Shown in pieces: positions 33,355-44,829 of a stretch of 64,000 bases of DNA (positions are counted from its first letter, which is position 1; each line of letters begins with the position of its first letter). The stretch is from Ignelater luminosus. Taxonomy: Eukaryota > Arthropoda > Insecta > Coleoptera > Elateridae. The DNA is taken from contig VTPC01000606.1 of the NCBI GenBank assembly GCA_011009095.1, positions 1 through 64,000 of the forward strand, given 5' to 3'. Under the pieces are notes generated by a model that searched no databases, was not told where the DNA came from, and saw nothing but the letters and a program-made list of their open reading frames with translations. The position numbers and the translations under genes are program-made.

Positions 33355-33840
33355 TCTTGGAGGTTACAATTGTGTCTTCACAGAGCCATTGCAAAGGCAA
33401 GGCTGCAAACTATGTGAGGAAGCAAAAACCAGCTTTTAGTACATTTGTTTCGAATCCAAACTTTGGGTACATATTAAGAGAATCTTCTTGGTTGGAACTG
33501 TTCCTTTCTCAAAGTGAAATTTATCGTTTGATGATGATGATGAAGGCCGCTTACGTGTGTATTCGATGAAGATAATCGAGTTCCCTCCTTGTCCTGTATT
33601 CACCATACAAGTATCCTTCTGCCTTTCTCTTACCCGCGCTCTATAACATATATTTTAATCCCCACAGAATCTCAAGGACTAGTTGTATGGTTTTAGGCAT
33701 GTCCTCTCTTTGGAATAATTTTTGTTTTCTCTTAACTTGCTGTCTAATTAACCAAACCAATTTTTAGGTTTTGTCAAAGCAAGATCGCACTTTATTCAGA
33801 AGTTGCTGATTTTAACAGGTTTTGAATTGTTAATCTTGCT
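33355..33840 (-). repeat. Third copy of the LINE 3' end (copy A')
   Basis: Starting at 'ggaggttacaattgtgtctt', this repeats the sequence at 31804-32000 and shares 'ctttctgcctttctctt' and the following region with 39785-39990. It abuts the polB fragment on its left side. No coding motifs survive. Confidence 0.65.
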
Positions 33841-33899
33841 GACGTAGTCTGTTACCTGCATTAGAAAGATTTTTTTGATTGAATACCCAGAATTGATGA

Positions 33900-35020
33900 T
33901 GTTTGAATTTTTTTTCCGTACAGTTTATTGCGGAAGTTGTTTACATCAACTAGACTAGGGCTATCTTTTCTTAAGAAGGGTATAGATATCGCCACCAAAG
34001 ACTTGAAAATAGTTTGTCTTAAGAAGATTTTGAGTGTTGGCATTGAAAGTAGCATTACAGTTTGTCAACCGCTACAAGAAGCGGTTTTACAAGATGCAAA
34101 AGATCCTCAGATTTTGCACCGACAGCATACGCAATCTGATTATTGGTCACTCCAGATGACTTTTAGATGTTACTACCGAGATAATATATGGGGGATTATA
34201 TTGGCTGCCATAGGCAATCTCCTCAGAAACACAAAACGCGATCCTTAGATTTAGCCAAGGATGTTTTAAGAAGATTTCAGATGCCTAACCATACAGCATC
34301 CCGAGAAAGAATTAGAATTGGGCGCGAAGCATAAACTACAACTCGTAACTTACAATATAGGATGTTTGAAGAGAATGAACAGAACTAAATTTCTGATTGT
34401 GCGACCTCGACTTTTTTCTAACTGAATTTCATCTTGATCTCTATGATCTTCAGTCTTGGAAATTCAAACTTCCGAACGAGATGGAAACAAGCAGCCCGTG
34501 TGGTAGTTTACGCGTCGACGCAACCTTACGAATGGAATTTTGAAGCGTCTTGACACTTTCTGTGAGTTTTGGAAATACTACTGACTAAATAAGTTAGAAA
34601 CCCAGCTTAATAATCATTGAGTATAAGTTTGCGCAAACTAGACGTAATAATTTTTATTTTTTTCTAAATCTGTCTTAAATCGTGAATTCAATTTCATTCA
34701 TTTCGTGTACACGAGTGTTAAAAGTGTTTTTTTCAAAACTTTCAGCACTTGATGCAATATTATTGTTGAGAAAGATGCAGAGACGACTTTCAACCTTACA
34801 GAATTCTCAAAATATGAACTACAACTCGCAATTGACGAGAGTCTTGTTTGAGAACCTTAAAAAGAAGAGGAGTAAGCTGAAGCATCAGTGCACGCAGTGC
34901 ACTCAAGCTTCTGGGCTGGTTTTTTTTTTAATTAACCTACAGACACCCATCTGTTTTATTTAACGAAATCTCTAGGTTTTGAGTACACCTAAATGCATGT
35001 TTCGTTTTTGTTTAGACTAA
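33900..35020. other. Spacer with one satellite-like unit
   Basis: No gene is recognised. Around 34620-34760 there is a stray copy of the unit found in the 55.8-62.3 kb block, including 'acgagtgttaaaagtgtttt'. Confidence 0.4.
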
Positions 35021-35027
35021 TGAATTA

Positions 35028-36172
35028 CAGGGTCTGTCCAAAAAGTATCGGGACTGATTTTTTCTAGCACAGGGGACGGGGTTCAGGGTGGCCTCTTTGG
35101 GCAGGGATGCTTTGGGGGGTTTCAGGTATACGACGCGACCGGCTCAGTTGCCTCTGAGTCTTCGCAGAGCGTGGATCGCGCCTGGAGTGAGCAGTTGTTT
35201 TGTTGTGTTGTCAGGAATCACGATGCAGCGCACAATTAACTAGCGCTATGTGATTAAGTTTTACGTGAAATTGAACAAATCCGATGCTTAGAGACTCTTG
35301 CCATGAACTACGGGGAGACTGTCATGTCGAAAACACAAATGTTCGAGTGGCACAAGAAGTTTCAAGAAGGAGGGGAGGACGTCGACGACGTCAACAAGCC
35401 GAAGTGAGAACAATGTGGCAAAAATGAAAGAACTTTGAGCGACGTGTGAGTGTGAGAATAATTGCGGAACAGTTTAATTTACAGAAATCCAGTATGTATT
35501 CAATTGTGTCAGACGATTTGCAGATGAGGAAAGTGTGTGTCAAATTGGTTTGAAAGGTTTTGTCCAGACAACAGAAGGCAACTCGTGTGTCGATTTGTCA
35601 GTAACTATTGGACCGTGTGGAGCTTGAGCCTAATTTGTTTGGATAATGTGATAACTGGTGAAGAAACATGAGTCTTCGAGCACGATCCCGAGACGGAAAC
35701 ACAAAACGTGGAGTGACACACCAGCGCCTCTCATTGCCCAAAAAGACCCGCATGAACGAAATCAAAAGTGAAGTCAATTCTCATCGTCTTCTTTGACTGG
35801 AAGGATGTGGTCCACAGGAAGTTTGTACTTGCCAGACAAACAGTGAACGGTCAATTTTACGTGGAGGTTGCGGTTGAAGTTAAGAGGTTGCCTCAGCCTC
35901 AGCCTGCCTTCTTTCTCTTCCTTCGGATGAAACAACGCCTGAAAAGACACCATTATGGGACGACGGGAAGAGTACGAGCGACTTCGATGCAGTGCCTGAA
36001 GAAAATTCCGGTTGCAGACTTCCAGGGGCGTACCATGCGTTGCGTAAGCGCTGGCAACGGTGCATTGACACAGAAGGGTGTTATTTTGAGAAATCTTAAC
36101 CCATTGTACGTATATTTGCAATAAATGTTTTTTCGTGACTGGCTAGTCCTAATACTTTTTGGACAGACCCTG
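35028..36172 (+). mobile_element. Mariner element with internal deletion
   Basis: The ends CAGGGTCTGTCCAAAAAGTA are identical at both sides for the first 21 bases and are flanked by TA (35026-35027 and 36173-36174). Length is 1145 bases. It carries a damaged transposase on the plus strand. The TIRs are better preserved than the gene. Confidence 0.9.
35223..36124 (+). pseudogene. Mariner transposase, multiply broken
   Basis: It begins MQRTIN then a stop, and continues RYVIKFYVKLNKSDA, then after a frame break GETVMSKTQMFEWHKKFQEG and G-E-D-V-D-D. The D1 region reads V-I-T-G-E-E-T, with D replaced by E. The frame from 35768 gives SILIVFFDWKDVVHRKFVLA and RQTVNGQFYVEV. It then jumps directly to FFLFLRMKQRLKRHHYGTT, so the segment carrying D2 (HDNAPAH) and D3 (APCD) is deleted. 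Several stops occur upstream. It is inactive. Confidence 0.85.
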
Positions 36173-36179
36173 TATATGC

Positions 36180-38180
36180 TGTGACTATAAAGAGTTTGAG
36201 TGTGGACTCTTTAACCTAGAATTTACTTTGATTTCGGAGACAAACGATTTAGTTTTCAAACTATTAGTGGTACTTTTTTACTAAATAAGCCAATTTACAG
36301 GAACTCTTTATGGGTAGCCTGCTCGCAATGATATTCTAGATAGAAATTGAGAGATTAGAACCTACTTAAAAGGATTATCTGTTTATGTTCCATCTGTTTA
36401 GCTTCTAAGAAGATTAAAAGTCGCATAGGGCGCGCTCTAAGCTCCGTGGACTCGACTGAAGCTTTTTAGCAGTTTATTAGAAGCCGATACAATCAGATAT
36501 GTAAAAGCTACTACGAGTTTCCTAGGTGATCAACGTTATGTGTACGAGAAAAGACAGCTGGAAAGTAATCCTTGTACGATCTTCTTTCTAATCCCCATTC
36601 TGGCGGACTTAAGAGTCCGGAATTAAGTCTGTTAAAAAGCATCGATAAAAGGCAATTTAGAAGAAAACATTCATGGACCGAGTCGGTGCGATGCAATACA
36701 TAACGAATTTTTTCTTCAATTGAATCAGTGTCATTATTCTCACATCGACCAAACGTGGTTTAATTTATTTGCCTTTTGTTTTTCTGGTACAATAACAGAA
36801 TCACTTATGTATAGCGCTTTCAGAAACATTAGAATAATTGCTTGTTAGGCCTATAGAAATGGATTTCAATAAGTGCTTCATTGTCTTGAAAGATTGCAAT
36901 TGTTCATTTTTTTTAAATGAGTGTGCATTTACAACAGATATCATTAATTTTAAAAATTGAGATTTATACGTAAACATCGAGTTTTAACAAGAACGCAGTA
37001 AACATTTCAAAAATAAAATTCCGCGAAATATTTATCAAATGCCCGGTCAAAACTTTCTAGTAAGTTTGAGACTAAACTTTGTCAATCTTTCAGATATAAA
37101 AGAAAAGACCAAGCAGAGTTTTGGAAGGGGGACAGTTGTCAGGTGAATTAGTACCAGTAAATTATGAGACGCCTAGCTCTTCCAGGACATTGAAGGATTA
37201 CTGGCGGATCCGGGGAAATTGTTTAACTGATAGAGGCTTATTTTATGGAGCAAACGTCTTCTTTATTGTTATACTAGCACACAATTTAATTTATTAAGTT
37301 CCAACATTATTTCGGACATTTTTCCACTTGTTTGTTGTTTTTCTCCCCTCTTCACTGTCATCATCGAAGCAGAACGAAGGAGTAGGTCACAACAATAAAC
37401 GTAACATGATTTATTCTTAAGATCGAATTGTCAGTTTTGTTGAAACTCCACCTACTTTTCTGAAGTTGAAAAGCTTCAGAATAAGTTGTATTCTAACGAC
37501 GTGTTCGCTACTTCTTTTCTTGTGCCACGCAAATCCGGCACTTAGTCTTGGAGACTTTTTGTTATGCTAAATAGTTTACAAAACTCCATCGATCTTGAAA
37601 TATACAACAGCTTGTCTTTGGGGCGTTTGTTTTGGTATTTTTTAAATTTTAAAATGTTTTTATATTTGAATGAAATGTAAATTTAAATGTTCATTAACTA
37701 AAAATAGGTGGAGCGTGCACGTAAATACTTAAATCAATCAATATTGATGTACATAATTGTTTGTACTAACTTCAGCTTTTTTATAACTGTTCTGGCTTCT
37801 GGGATATCATGCAATTTGGACCAGTATGTACTTACTTAAATTATTAAAAAAAAGGCACACGTCAGTGAATTTAGAGATAACGATGGAACCAACAAGCTAA
37901 AAGTAAATTTTGCTAGATTGCCAAATAAAATTTAGTTTTCTACGGAAGCATTCCTTTGTTACTTCATTAAGGTTGTCAAATATTTAGGGGATATTTAGAG
38001 TTTGAAACCCGTGATAAACAACCCTATTATAAGAAAGTTTTCCTCGATCGTTGGTTGCCATGAGCACAATTAATTTGCATAATGCAGACCGAGAGGTCTA
38101 GTCTAATTGGGCGCGTTAATGAACTTTGCGTGGAGGACGTTATGAATTGGCCGTAATTCAGCAGATATGAGATAATGACC
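36180..38180. other. AT-rich spacer, no gene recognised
   Basis: No coding motif, inverted repeat or RNA gene is visible on either strand. Confidence 0.4.
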
Positions 38181-38189
38181 AATCTTGGA

Positions 38190-38830
38190 AGGCATTGATT
38201 ACGAGAAGTGGTTTCCCGCCCACTACCCTCGCACGCTTCCCAACCACCTACTTGTGTATATATATTCCTAAAGCACCTTTTCACTAACGGGCGTCGCTGG
38301 CGTCGCGTACAATCAACGACACAGCCAGGTGCAAAGACTGATTACGATGCCGGCGGCGCTCGGCCGGTTCATCAGCGGATGCTTGTCATGACCGGCACGG
38401 TTCTCCCTTTTGCGAAAAACTTTCAGCCAGTCTTTATCTTTTCCTTCTGTGCCAATAAAATCAGAGTTGCCCGGAGGTTCATTTAGAATGTACAATGCTC
38501 GGACGCCGTGAAGAGTACATACGCTCTTTCCTCTTCTTCTTCTTCCAATCACTGTCTGTCGCGACGCTCGAAATTCACACTCGAGTTAACGCGTCATTGT
38601 GTGTCCTTATATTGCATTTAGCTCTGGATAAATGGAAACTACTTCTCCCACACGCACGTTGACACCGAGATTTAATCCAATGCTGCGACACCGTTCGACA
38701 AGACGAGCATGAAAAGTGTTTAACTATTTTTAAATGGAAATAGCTGCACAAATACATACACGCGCTCGCTGGTGACGTACATGCCACAGTCGCACCGGCA
38801 TGGCATTCTCTCTAATGCATTAACTAAAAA
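38190..38830. other. GC-rich patch of unknown nature
   Basis: This stretch is GC- and CpG-richer than the 2 kb on either side (for example 'gccggcggcgctcggccggt' near 38350). Overlapping frames on both strands (38208-38486 plus, 38313-38552 and 38575-38787 minus) show no known domain. It could be a promoter-proximal region, a diverged repeat or a non-coding exon. Confidence 0.3.
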
Positions 38831-38839
38831 CATTTGATT

Positions 38840-39470
38840 TACATTCACTGACATGTCGTCGGAAATCCAATTTTAAAGAGGTTAAATGAACTGTTAACAT
38901 GGGATTTGAATTATCAAAACGACGTAATTCCCGTCTAGTTAATTTTAAGGTTCTCGTAACGCGTTCGTTGCTAATTTTTGTTATTTTCAGAAATTTCTGA
39001 ATTAACGATTCCCGCTAGAATTAAAATTGCAAAACAAAAGAAAATGCGAGAAAAATTTTAGTAGACTCTGGGATATTTAATTAAATTAAAATTTTAAATT
39101 GGGCCATAGCAAGTTGTTCGCAGTAACAACACTGTTTTTAATGCCTTTTAAAAAAGACAACAAATTCTCTGCATCCATTAGAATAATTCATCGGAAACAG
39201 ACTCAATTTAGTATTTCGAATTTATTACTTACTGTTAGTTAGCGTTGTAGAGGGGCTAGTTGTAAATTGCATTTCTAATATTTACACTCTCCAACTGCTC
39301 GTTAAAGGATGGTAGGATTGTCTGGACGATTTTATGCTTTTGTTGCTCACTTCATTTTATTGTCATGTTTTCGTTCTCTAAATAGACCTATAAATAGTTA
39401 TTTAGTGGTTTGATTTCCTTATTTAACTTTTATAGGATTTTAGGGCATGTAATCAATGTCTTCTGTGGTA
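38840..39470. other. AT-rich spacer
   Basis: Nothing is recognised. Confidence 0.4.
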
Positions 39471-39479
39471 TTGACGCAC

Positions 39480-41310
39480 AAGCATATCACACAACAGGGT
39501 TACGCTGCTATAGTGAAAGATGCTACCACTTCCCGCCTCCTTTTCGGAAGCAGCGTTTAGGCAGCTCTTCTCTCTGAAAGAAGTGGGCAACAGGAATCCA
39601 TCTCAAACAGCGATCGACGGTGAGATATATACTATACAGACTCTTCTGGGAAAATCAATGATCTGACTCTCCAGGTATTTGCGCTCCAGTGACCCTCATT
39701 GCTCTAACTGCACAACCAATCCACACCCTGACCGTGTATACGATGAAGATAATTGAGTTTTCTTCTTCTAGCCTTGTATCTTTCTGCCTTTCTCTTGCCC
39801 GTGTCCTATAATATATGTTTTAGTTTCTACAGAATCTTAAGGTCTAGTTACATGGTTTTGAGCAGGTACTCTCTTTAGATGATTTCTATTTTCTCTTAAC
39901 TTGCTATTCAGTTAAAAAAACCGAAAGGGCACTTTATTCACTGCACGTTGCGCATACAACTTCTGATGTGCCGTGTATCCTCTAGCTTTGATTCTACCCT
40001 AGCTAGCTTACCCACTTCAACTTATTTTGTTATAACTAAATGCATTGTCCTAATCTTGACTAGATTTTTAGGTTTGATCCTGTCGGAACTAGGGACTCCT
40101 ACCTCAGTCTTGCTACAGTAACAAATACTGACACTTTCACCAATGATTTTGCTTTAACACTTAGGCACTTTTGCAGTTTTGTACACAGACTTGTCACGCT
40201 GAGGTCCCGCTTATCCTTGACTGGCTCTCCACTTGATTTGGAAAACCGGTACTGATTTCAAAATCAATAACTTCCAGCTGCTGCAATGGACCAGTCCGGT
40301 ACCAGTAGCTGGAGCAGGATTCTGGAAAAAGCATATAAGGAAGAATTGTATATGCGGGCGTCTTCCTGGACACCCGCCACAGTAAGGATCTGGTTGCTTT
40401 CCAATCCTACCCAGATGTGTATTGAAGTAGCTGCTCGGAGTCGGGTTCTTCTTTGTCGTCTGCTTGGAACTTCAGCCTGGTCGATGCGTTCGCCTTAATG
40501 TTCAACTAAGTTTTTGTTTTTTAGTCTCCTAATCGCTAATTCTTCCGCCTACAGGAGGTGGAGAGGAGGAAGGCTTGAGATCACTTGCGCTGCCTCGGTA
40601 GTTACGGATTTGTATACCTCAATGATGTCTTCCTAAGGTGCCATATTGCAGGATAGAATGACTCTTATATATATTATCTGAATCGCATTTGAAGATGTGC
40701 CCTATTTTTTATGACGTTAGTCGCAGACTTTACAGTACCTTTTTGGCTTCGTTGGTGGCCTTATTTATATGTAACTCGAAACGCATCTTGCTATCAATGT
40801 GTATACCTAGATATTTAGTAAATGTAAATTTTGGAATGTTCTGATCGTTTATTTTCACAGTGAGGTTTAGATTTAGTTTTACTTTGGTAAACATATAGCT
40901 GCATTTGCATTGGGAAATTGTTAATTTATGGTGGTGGGTCAGCTTTCTTTCAAAAAGCAGGCGAGAATTGTTTGCATATGGGATGGTAGTACCCTCATAG
41001 TTTCGTTGTTTCTGAAAGGAGTCGAGTCCTCAGCTCCAGAGAAGAGGTCTCAGGATGGATCCTTCAGGGCACACCTTTGTTGAAGTTTCCTGGACTTCAA
41101 AATTAATTGTCTCCACTATACTTAGGTGTAACTTTTCCAAGTACCCACTGTCTTATGCGGCAGGCCAGTTTATGGCGCTGTACACAGGTTATCAAAGATC
41201 CCGCGAATATCTATCTAGAAGGCGACCACGTATCTTGCCTCAGTTTTGATGATTTGAGCACGCTTCTCTATAACTGAGGACGTCAATCTTGAGGTATAAG
41301 TCTGAGTAGC
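39480..41310 (-). pseudogene. R1-like LINE, RT core to 3' end (copy B)
   Basis: On the minus strand, KRAQIIKTEARYVVAF then I-D-I-R-G-I-F-D-N-L (motif A) lies near 41260-41180. VCPEGSILRPLLWS with a stop is motif B (near 41080). A decayed TIPYANN is motif C. Then come KLTHHHKLTISQCKCSYMFT and TKYLGIHIDSKMRFELHINK (near 40830-40760). The C-terminal part includes a Cys-rich region near 39730-39690. Stops are frequent and the YADD motif is lost. It pairs with copy A (31800-33170). Its upstream RT, endonuclease and ORF1 lie at 43010-45570, separated by Polinton sequence. Confidence 0.75.
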
Positions 41311-41321
41311 CGTCTAGAGTT

Positions 41322-41525
41322 TTACATTACAAGGTTGATGTTTTTACCTCGCAAGCATCGCTTAGAAGGAAATTCGAGTTTGTCGAGCCGTTGCCAGGAA
41401 TCCAGATACTCGTATGGAAAGGCTCCTTTGGGGGTCGGCAACGTGATTTTTTCGTCGTCCAAGTGGTGGAACTTGTATTCTGGCAGGTACCTGGCCAACT
41501 TGTCTAGTGAAGATACCATAAACGA
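41322..41525 (-). pseudogene. Polinton DNA polymerase B fragment, middle part
   Basis: The minus strand reads FMVSSLDKLARYLPEYKFHH, then LPTPKGAFPYEYLDSWQRLD and LEFPSKRC. This corresponds to the end of the exonuclease domain ('SSLDKLA..L') and the 'KGVYPYEY.DS' block of Polinton family B polymerase. It ends at the LINE junction near 41310. In an intact gene it would directly follow the segment ending F-I-D-S at about 42660; the two are separated by 1.1 kb of other DNA. Confidence 0.85.
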
Positions 41526-41689
41526 CGACGACGACTCGCTGTTGGTTTCTGCGAGGCCGTCTTAAGTACTCTTTGTACTTTTTCAGCCTGTTGATGATGG
41601 TGATTGTGTGGATAGCGAGGTAGAAGATGTTCTTTGTTCTCGTTCATCGGCACTGGGCCAGCGTTGGAATTCGGTAGGTAGGTTTTTGA

Positions 41690-42117
41690 ACCATGGAGTT
41701 GGGTCGTTCGCGAACGAACGGATCCAATAGAACGGGTCTCTGAAGTGAACGATAGGACCGGTGAACGACCGTTCCTTTAATGGTTCCTTTCAGTGACGAC
41801 GTTCACTTCCGCGCTCCGGCTCTTCACTCCCACCGCCATCTTTTTTTCTTATTTGTAAATACATAATTTTTGTATAAATCGTAATTTTTATTAGATGTAT
41901 GTAATCGTTTTAGGTTTGTATACTTATTATTATAATAAAATAAACAAAAAATATTTAGAAAATTCATGCAAGTTCTTCATTCAACCCCATATTGATGGTA
42001 TTTTAAAAATATGTGGGAAAACAAAAAATAAAGGATGAACGGGTCCTGACGAACGGGTCTTTAAAAAGAGCAGTCAAAAGTGAACGGTTCACTAAAATGA
42101 ACGACTTGGCCCATTAC
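41690..42117. mobile_element. hAT-like non-autonomous element (GTCGTTC ends)
   Basis: The left part 'catggagttgggtcgttcgc' and the inverted right part 'taatgggccaagtcgttcat' give imperfect terminal repeats. Many GAACGA/TCGTTC and 'gaacgggtc' repeats lie internally near both ends. This texture is common in hAT-type MITEs. The 8-base duplication expected for hAT was not identified. It lies inside the segment interrupting the polB fragments. Confidence 0.5.
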
Positions 42118-42129
42118 TAGTCGCAGATG

Positions 42130-42640
42130 TTGTTGCCGAGCTAGGCGGCAACTGATGAAGTAGGTGGACGGAGCCTGGTTGTCGTGGCTTGGATGCTGAA
42201 ATTATTTAATTTTGGGAAAAAATACATCGGAGGGCGTCGTAGACTGAGTGCATCGATTGATGGTGGTATGGATCTTTGTACTGATGATGGTACGGCCCTT
42301 GGTAGCGTCTTGGCAAAGTTTATGGTTGAGATCATTGACCCTGGTGTAGCCAGAATCGGCTATTTGTTGGATGTCCACTTTCCGAGATGGTAATATTGTG
42401 CCGGTATGTAATTGAGGAAGGCCGATGTTGGGCCCGTGACAGGGGCGGTGGGTATGGTTAGATATCCATCGGCTGTCGCGGGAGGTGTTGGTCCATAATG
42501 ATGATGTTGAAGAAGCGAACAACGTGCACAGTAGGAGAGCTTGATCTCGCGCAGTTGGTGGATGGATGTGGCATACAAATGGTTTTTGATGGCCGCACCC
42601 CCTACCCGCGCGTTCCTAGGTTCGGTAGCGGCCGCTAAAC
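42130..42640 (-). other. Former coding sequence of unknown type between polB fragments
   Basis: Minus-strand frames such as DIQQIADSGYTRVNDLNHKL (within 42522-42202) look protein-like and shift frame. A neighbouring frame begins M-D-Q-H-L-P-R-Q-P. Composition is balanced compared with flanks. It may be another Polinton gene, but I cannot match it to a family. Confidence 0.3.
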
Positions 42641-42960
42641 TTAAATGGTGACAGTGATAAGTGAATCGATGAAACTGAACGTAATCTCGCTGTCTTTGAT
42701 TAATTCTGTAAACGAAATGTATTTGGTTTTGTTGATAGCTAATAAAGAAATGTTCGCTTCGAAGTCTTGAGCCAAGTCTTTGATGATAAAACATGCGTTG
42801 TAACCCTTAAGATTATGAAACACGACCGGAATCACTTTTTTATCTTGAAAGTTGATGTTGCAGTCTTGATGGGCTACTCCTCGAAAGTTTTCCGTGAGAT
42901 GGCAGTGGTCGCGGACCTTAATGTTGGTCGCGTCGAACGAGTTTCTGCAGATGTGGCGTG
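42641..42960 (-). pseudogene. Polinton DNA polymerase B fragment, N-terminal part
   Basis: The minus strand reads C-R-N-S-F-D-A-T-N-I, then KVRDHCHLTENFRGVAH and CNINFQDKK. It continues VIPVVFHNLKGYNACFIIKD, then L-A-I-N-K-T-K-Y-I-S-F and E-I-T-F-S-F-I-D-S. The 'VRDHCHLTGKYRGAAH..CN' block and 'IPVVFHNL.GYD.H' exonuclease motif are diagnostic of Polinton polymerases. In the exonuclease motif D is replaced by N (GYNACF). The fragment begins where LINE reverse transcriptase sequence ends, near 43000. Confidence 0.88.
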
Positions 42961-43009
42961 TGGATGCGGCTCATGTCTGCATGTCCATGTCTTCAGAAAC
43001 TAGCTTGAG

Positions 43010-44110
43010 TTCTTATGTGAACCATTTGCGACAGTCAGGGTTTCAATGACTTTTATAGAATGAAAGGCTGCTATCGTATGAACAATAGAAGTAGTAGTCC
43101 ACATTGAATGCTTCATTGTCTTGATGTAGGACGCTGTTTTTACCCTTCTGCTTGTTTCAGAGTTGTGATGAGTTTCCCCATCCTCCATTCTGTGGAAAAG
43201 TGCTTCAATTTTATGCAATCGTTAATCTGGCGTGTTAGATACTCTGGTACCATAGTGGTAACTGTTTTTATGATCAGGCCGGGGATGTTTCTTTCGTTTC
43301 TTTTCTGCAGTTCAAAATACAATTTAAGGTGTCTGTCTGATTTTCAGTGTAGCCATTGTTGCACGTGTTGTTGCCTGTTTTGCTTTACCAACTGTTATTT
43401 TATAAATGGTACTTCAGGGATTTGTACCTAAGTCTGCTGGACGAACCACGACCAAGACTCGTTCCTCGCATTGGGGCGATGTTTAGCAAGACATAGGTGT
43501 CTAACACGTCTATATCGTGATTGTAGCTGGATCTTTGTTATCCTGCGGTTTGTTTGCATATCTTTCTTGACGGTTTCTACTGAATTAGCCTACCAAGGTG
43601 ACCGTTTCGGATAGGAATGATTTTCCAGCAGATTTGTTACAGTCCTTCTGTTAGCAGCTTCACCTTTATTACATCGATGTATTCTTTCGTTGGAGTCTTT
43701 AGAGCTTGAAGTATCCTCAGATTTCGCTCTTCTCAGTTTATATCCGTTAGATTGTATCTGTAGGTTGATCTGCTGTGTGGTTGATCATCAGAAATTAATT
43801 GAGCATACAGTATACACTGACTAGTCTAAGGCTGCGTCTCTTTAGAGTGAAAGTCACAACTATTTGATGTGTATTTGAAAGATTCTTATGGTATAGGACA
43901 GCCAGCTGGGAGTTGTAGACTATGATGGCTGCTTCTACGTTTTCCTAAGTGGGAAATACGATTCCCTTGACCTGTTTAGTCGTGCGTCTTTGTGTGTTTG
44001 TTTATATATGTATTTATACAGGGCAACGTCGATGTGCTATTGCTGTTCTTATACCAAGTTTTGAGTATTTAATCGTATCTGATGTTTGCAATTTGAGCTC
44101 CCAGCTGTTC
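43010..44110 (-). pseudogene. R1-like LINE ORF2: endonuclease and start of RT (copy B)
   Basis: Near 43900-43790, minus strand, is AAIIVYNSQLAVLYHKNLSN then TLKRRSLRLVSVYCMLN, the middle of an APE-type endonuclease. Near 43322-43140 are IPGLIIKTVTTMVPEYLTRQ and STEWRMGKLITTLKQ, the block before the RT palm ('FP..WK.GKLV...K'). The segment with the RT fingers ('YRP..LL' and 'GF..GRST') is missing and replaced by Polinton polB. Stops and frameshifts throughout. Confidence 0.7.
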
Positions 44111-44114
44111 TATA

Positions 44115-44792
44115 CAGGATTTGTGCGGAAAGTAATGCGACTAAATTAACCAAAAGAAATTATTGAAGGCATGGATACAAGTATTTAAAATTCTTTCAAA
44201 TAGGATCCTTGGGAGTCGATACACTTTTGCCAGCGCGTCTGCTATGCTTGGTAGACTTTCTGAAAGGCGTCAATGGCTTGGACGATTCCAGTTTCAAAAT
44301 ACTGTCCTTTCAGGCTGGTTTTGGTCTGGGAAAACAAACAGAAGTTTGCGCAGCTCTGCTACGTTGTTCTTGGTCAGGAACTTCCTTACACGCAGTGACG
44401 CATGACTTGGTGGAGTACTCAGGTAGCTGCGATTTTCTTTAGAATGCAGCATTAACGGTCTATCCGGTTGGTACAAAATTTTTATGGACAAAAAGACAAT
44501 GAGCATGGATTTTATCTTTGAATTGTGCATTTGGGCATTCGACTGGTTGATGGACGTCCAGAGTATTGTTTGTCCTTGATGTCTTCCCTGCCGTTCTTGA
44601 ACATCTTGAACCATTGCAATACTTGCGATTTTGATAAAGCACCCTCCCCGTAGGCATGTTATACCGTGGAAATCCTCACTTTGCAAATGCACAGAGGCGA
44701 CTGAGATCGCATTGTGTAACTAGCCATCCCATCCAAAAACGCATCTGGCTAGCGGTAGAAAATCACTCGCATTACTTTCCGGACAAACCCTG
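44115..44792 (-). mobile_element. Mariner deletion derivative inserted in the LINE
   Basis: The ends CAGGATTTGTGCGGAAAGTA and (inverted) CAGGGTTTGTCCGGAAAGTA are flanked by TA (44113-44114 and 44793-44794). The minus strand retains broken transposase pieces: I-K-S-M-L-I-V-F, then TPPSHASLRVRKFLTKNNV (a decayed 'HDNAPSH' region) and the C-terminal RWQKCIDSQGSYLKEF near 44240-44195. At 678 bases, half of the gene is gone. It splits the LINE between the ORF1 zinc knuckles and the ORF2 endonuclease. Confidence 0.85.
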
Positions 44793-44829
44793 TATATGTA
44801 GCACATTCTTTCTGTACTTCTACAATGTG

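Noticed and set aside
33928-34248. 106-codon plus-strand frame
   Set aside because: No recognisable family, and flanked by repeat copies; not supported as a gene.
38208-38787. Frames in the GC-rich patch, considered as a host gene
   Set aside because: Frames overlap on both strands, carry no domain and lack clear splice-site support.
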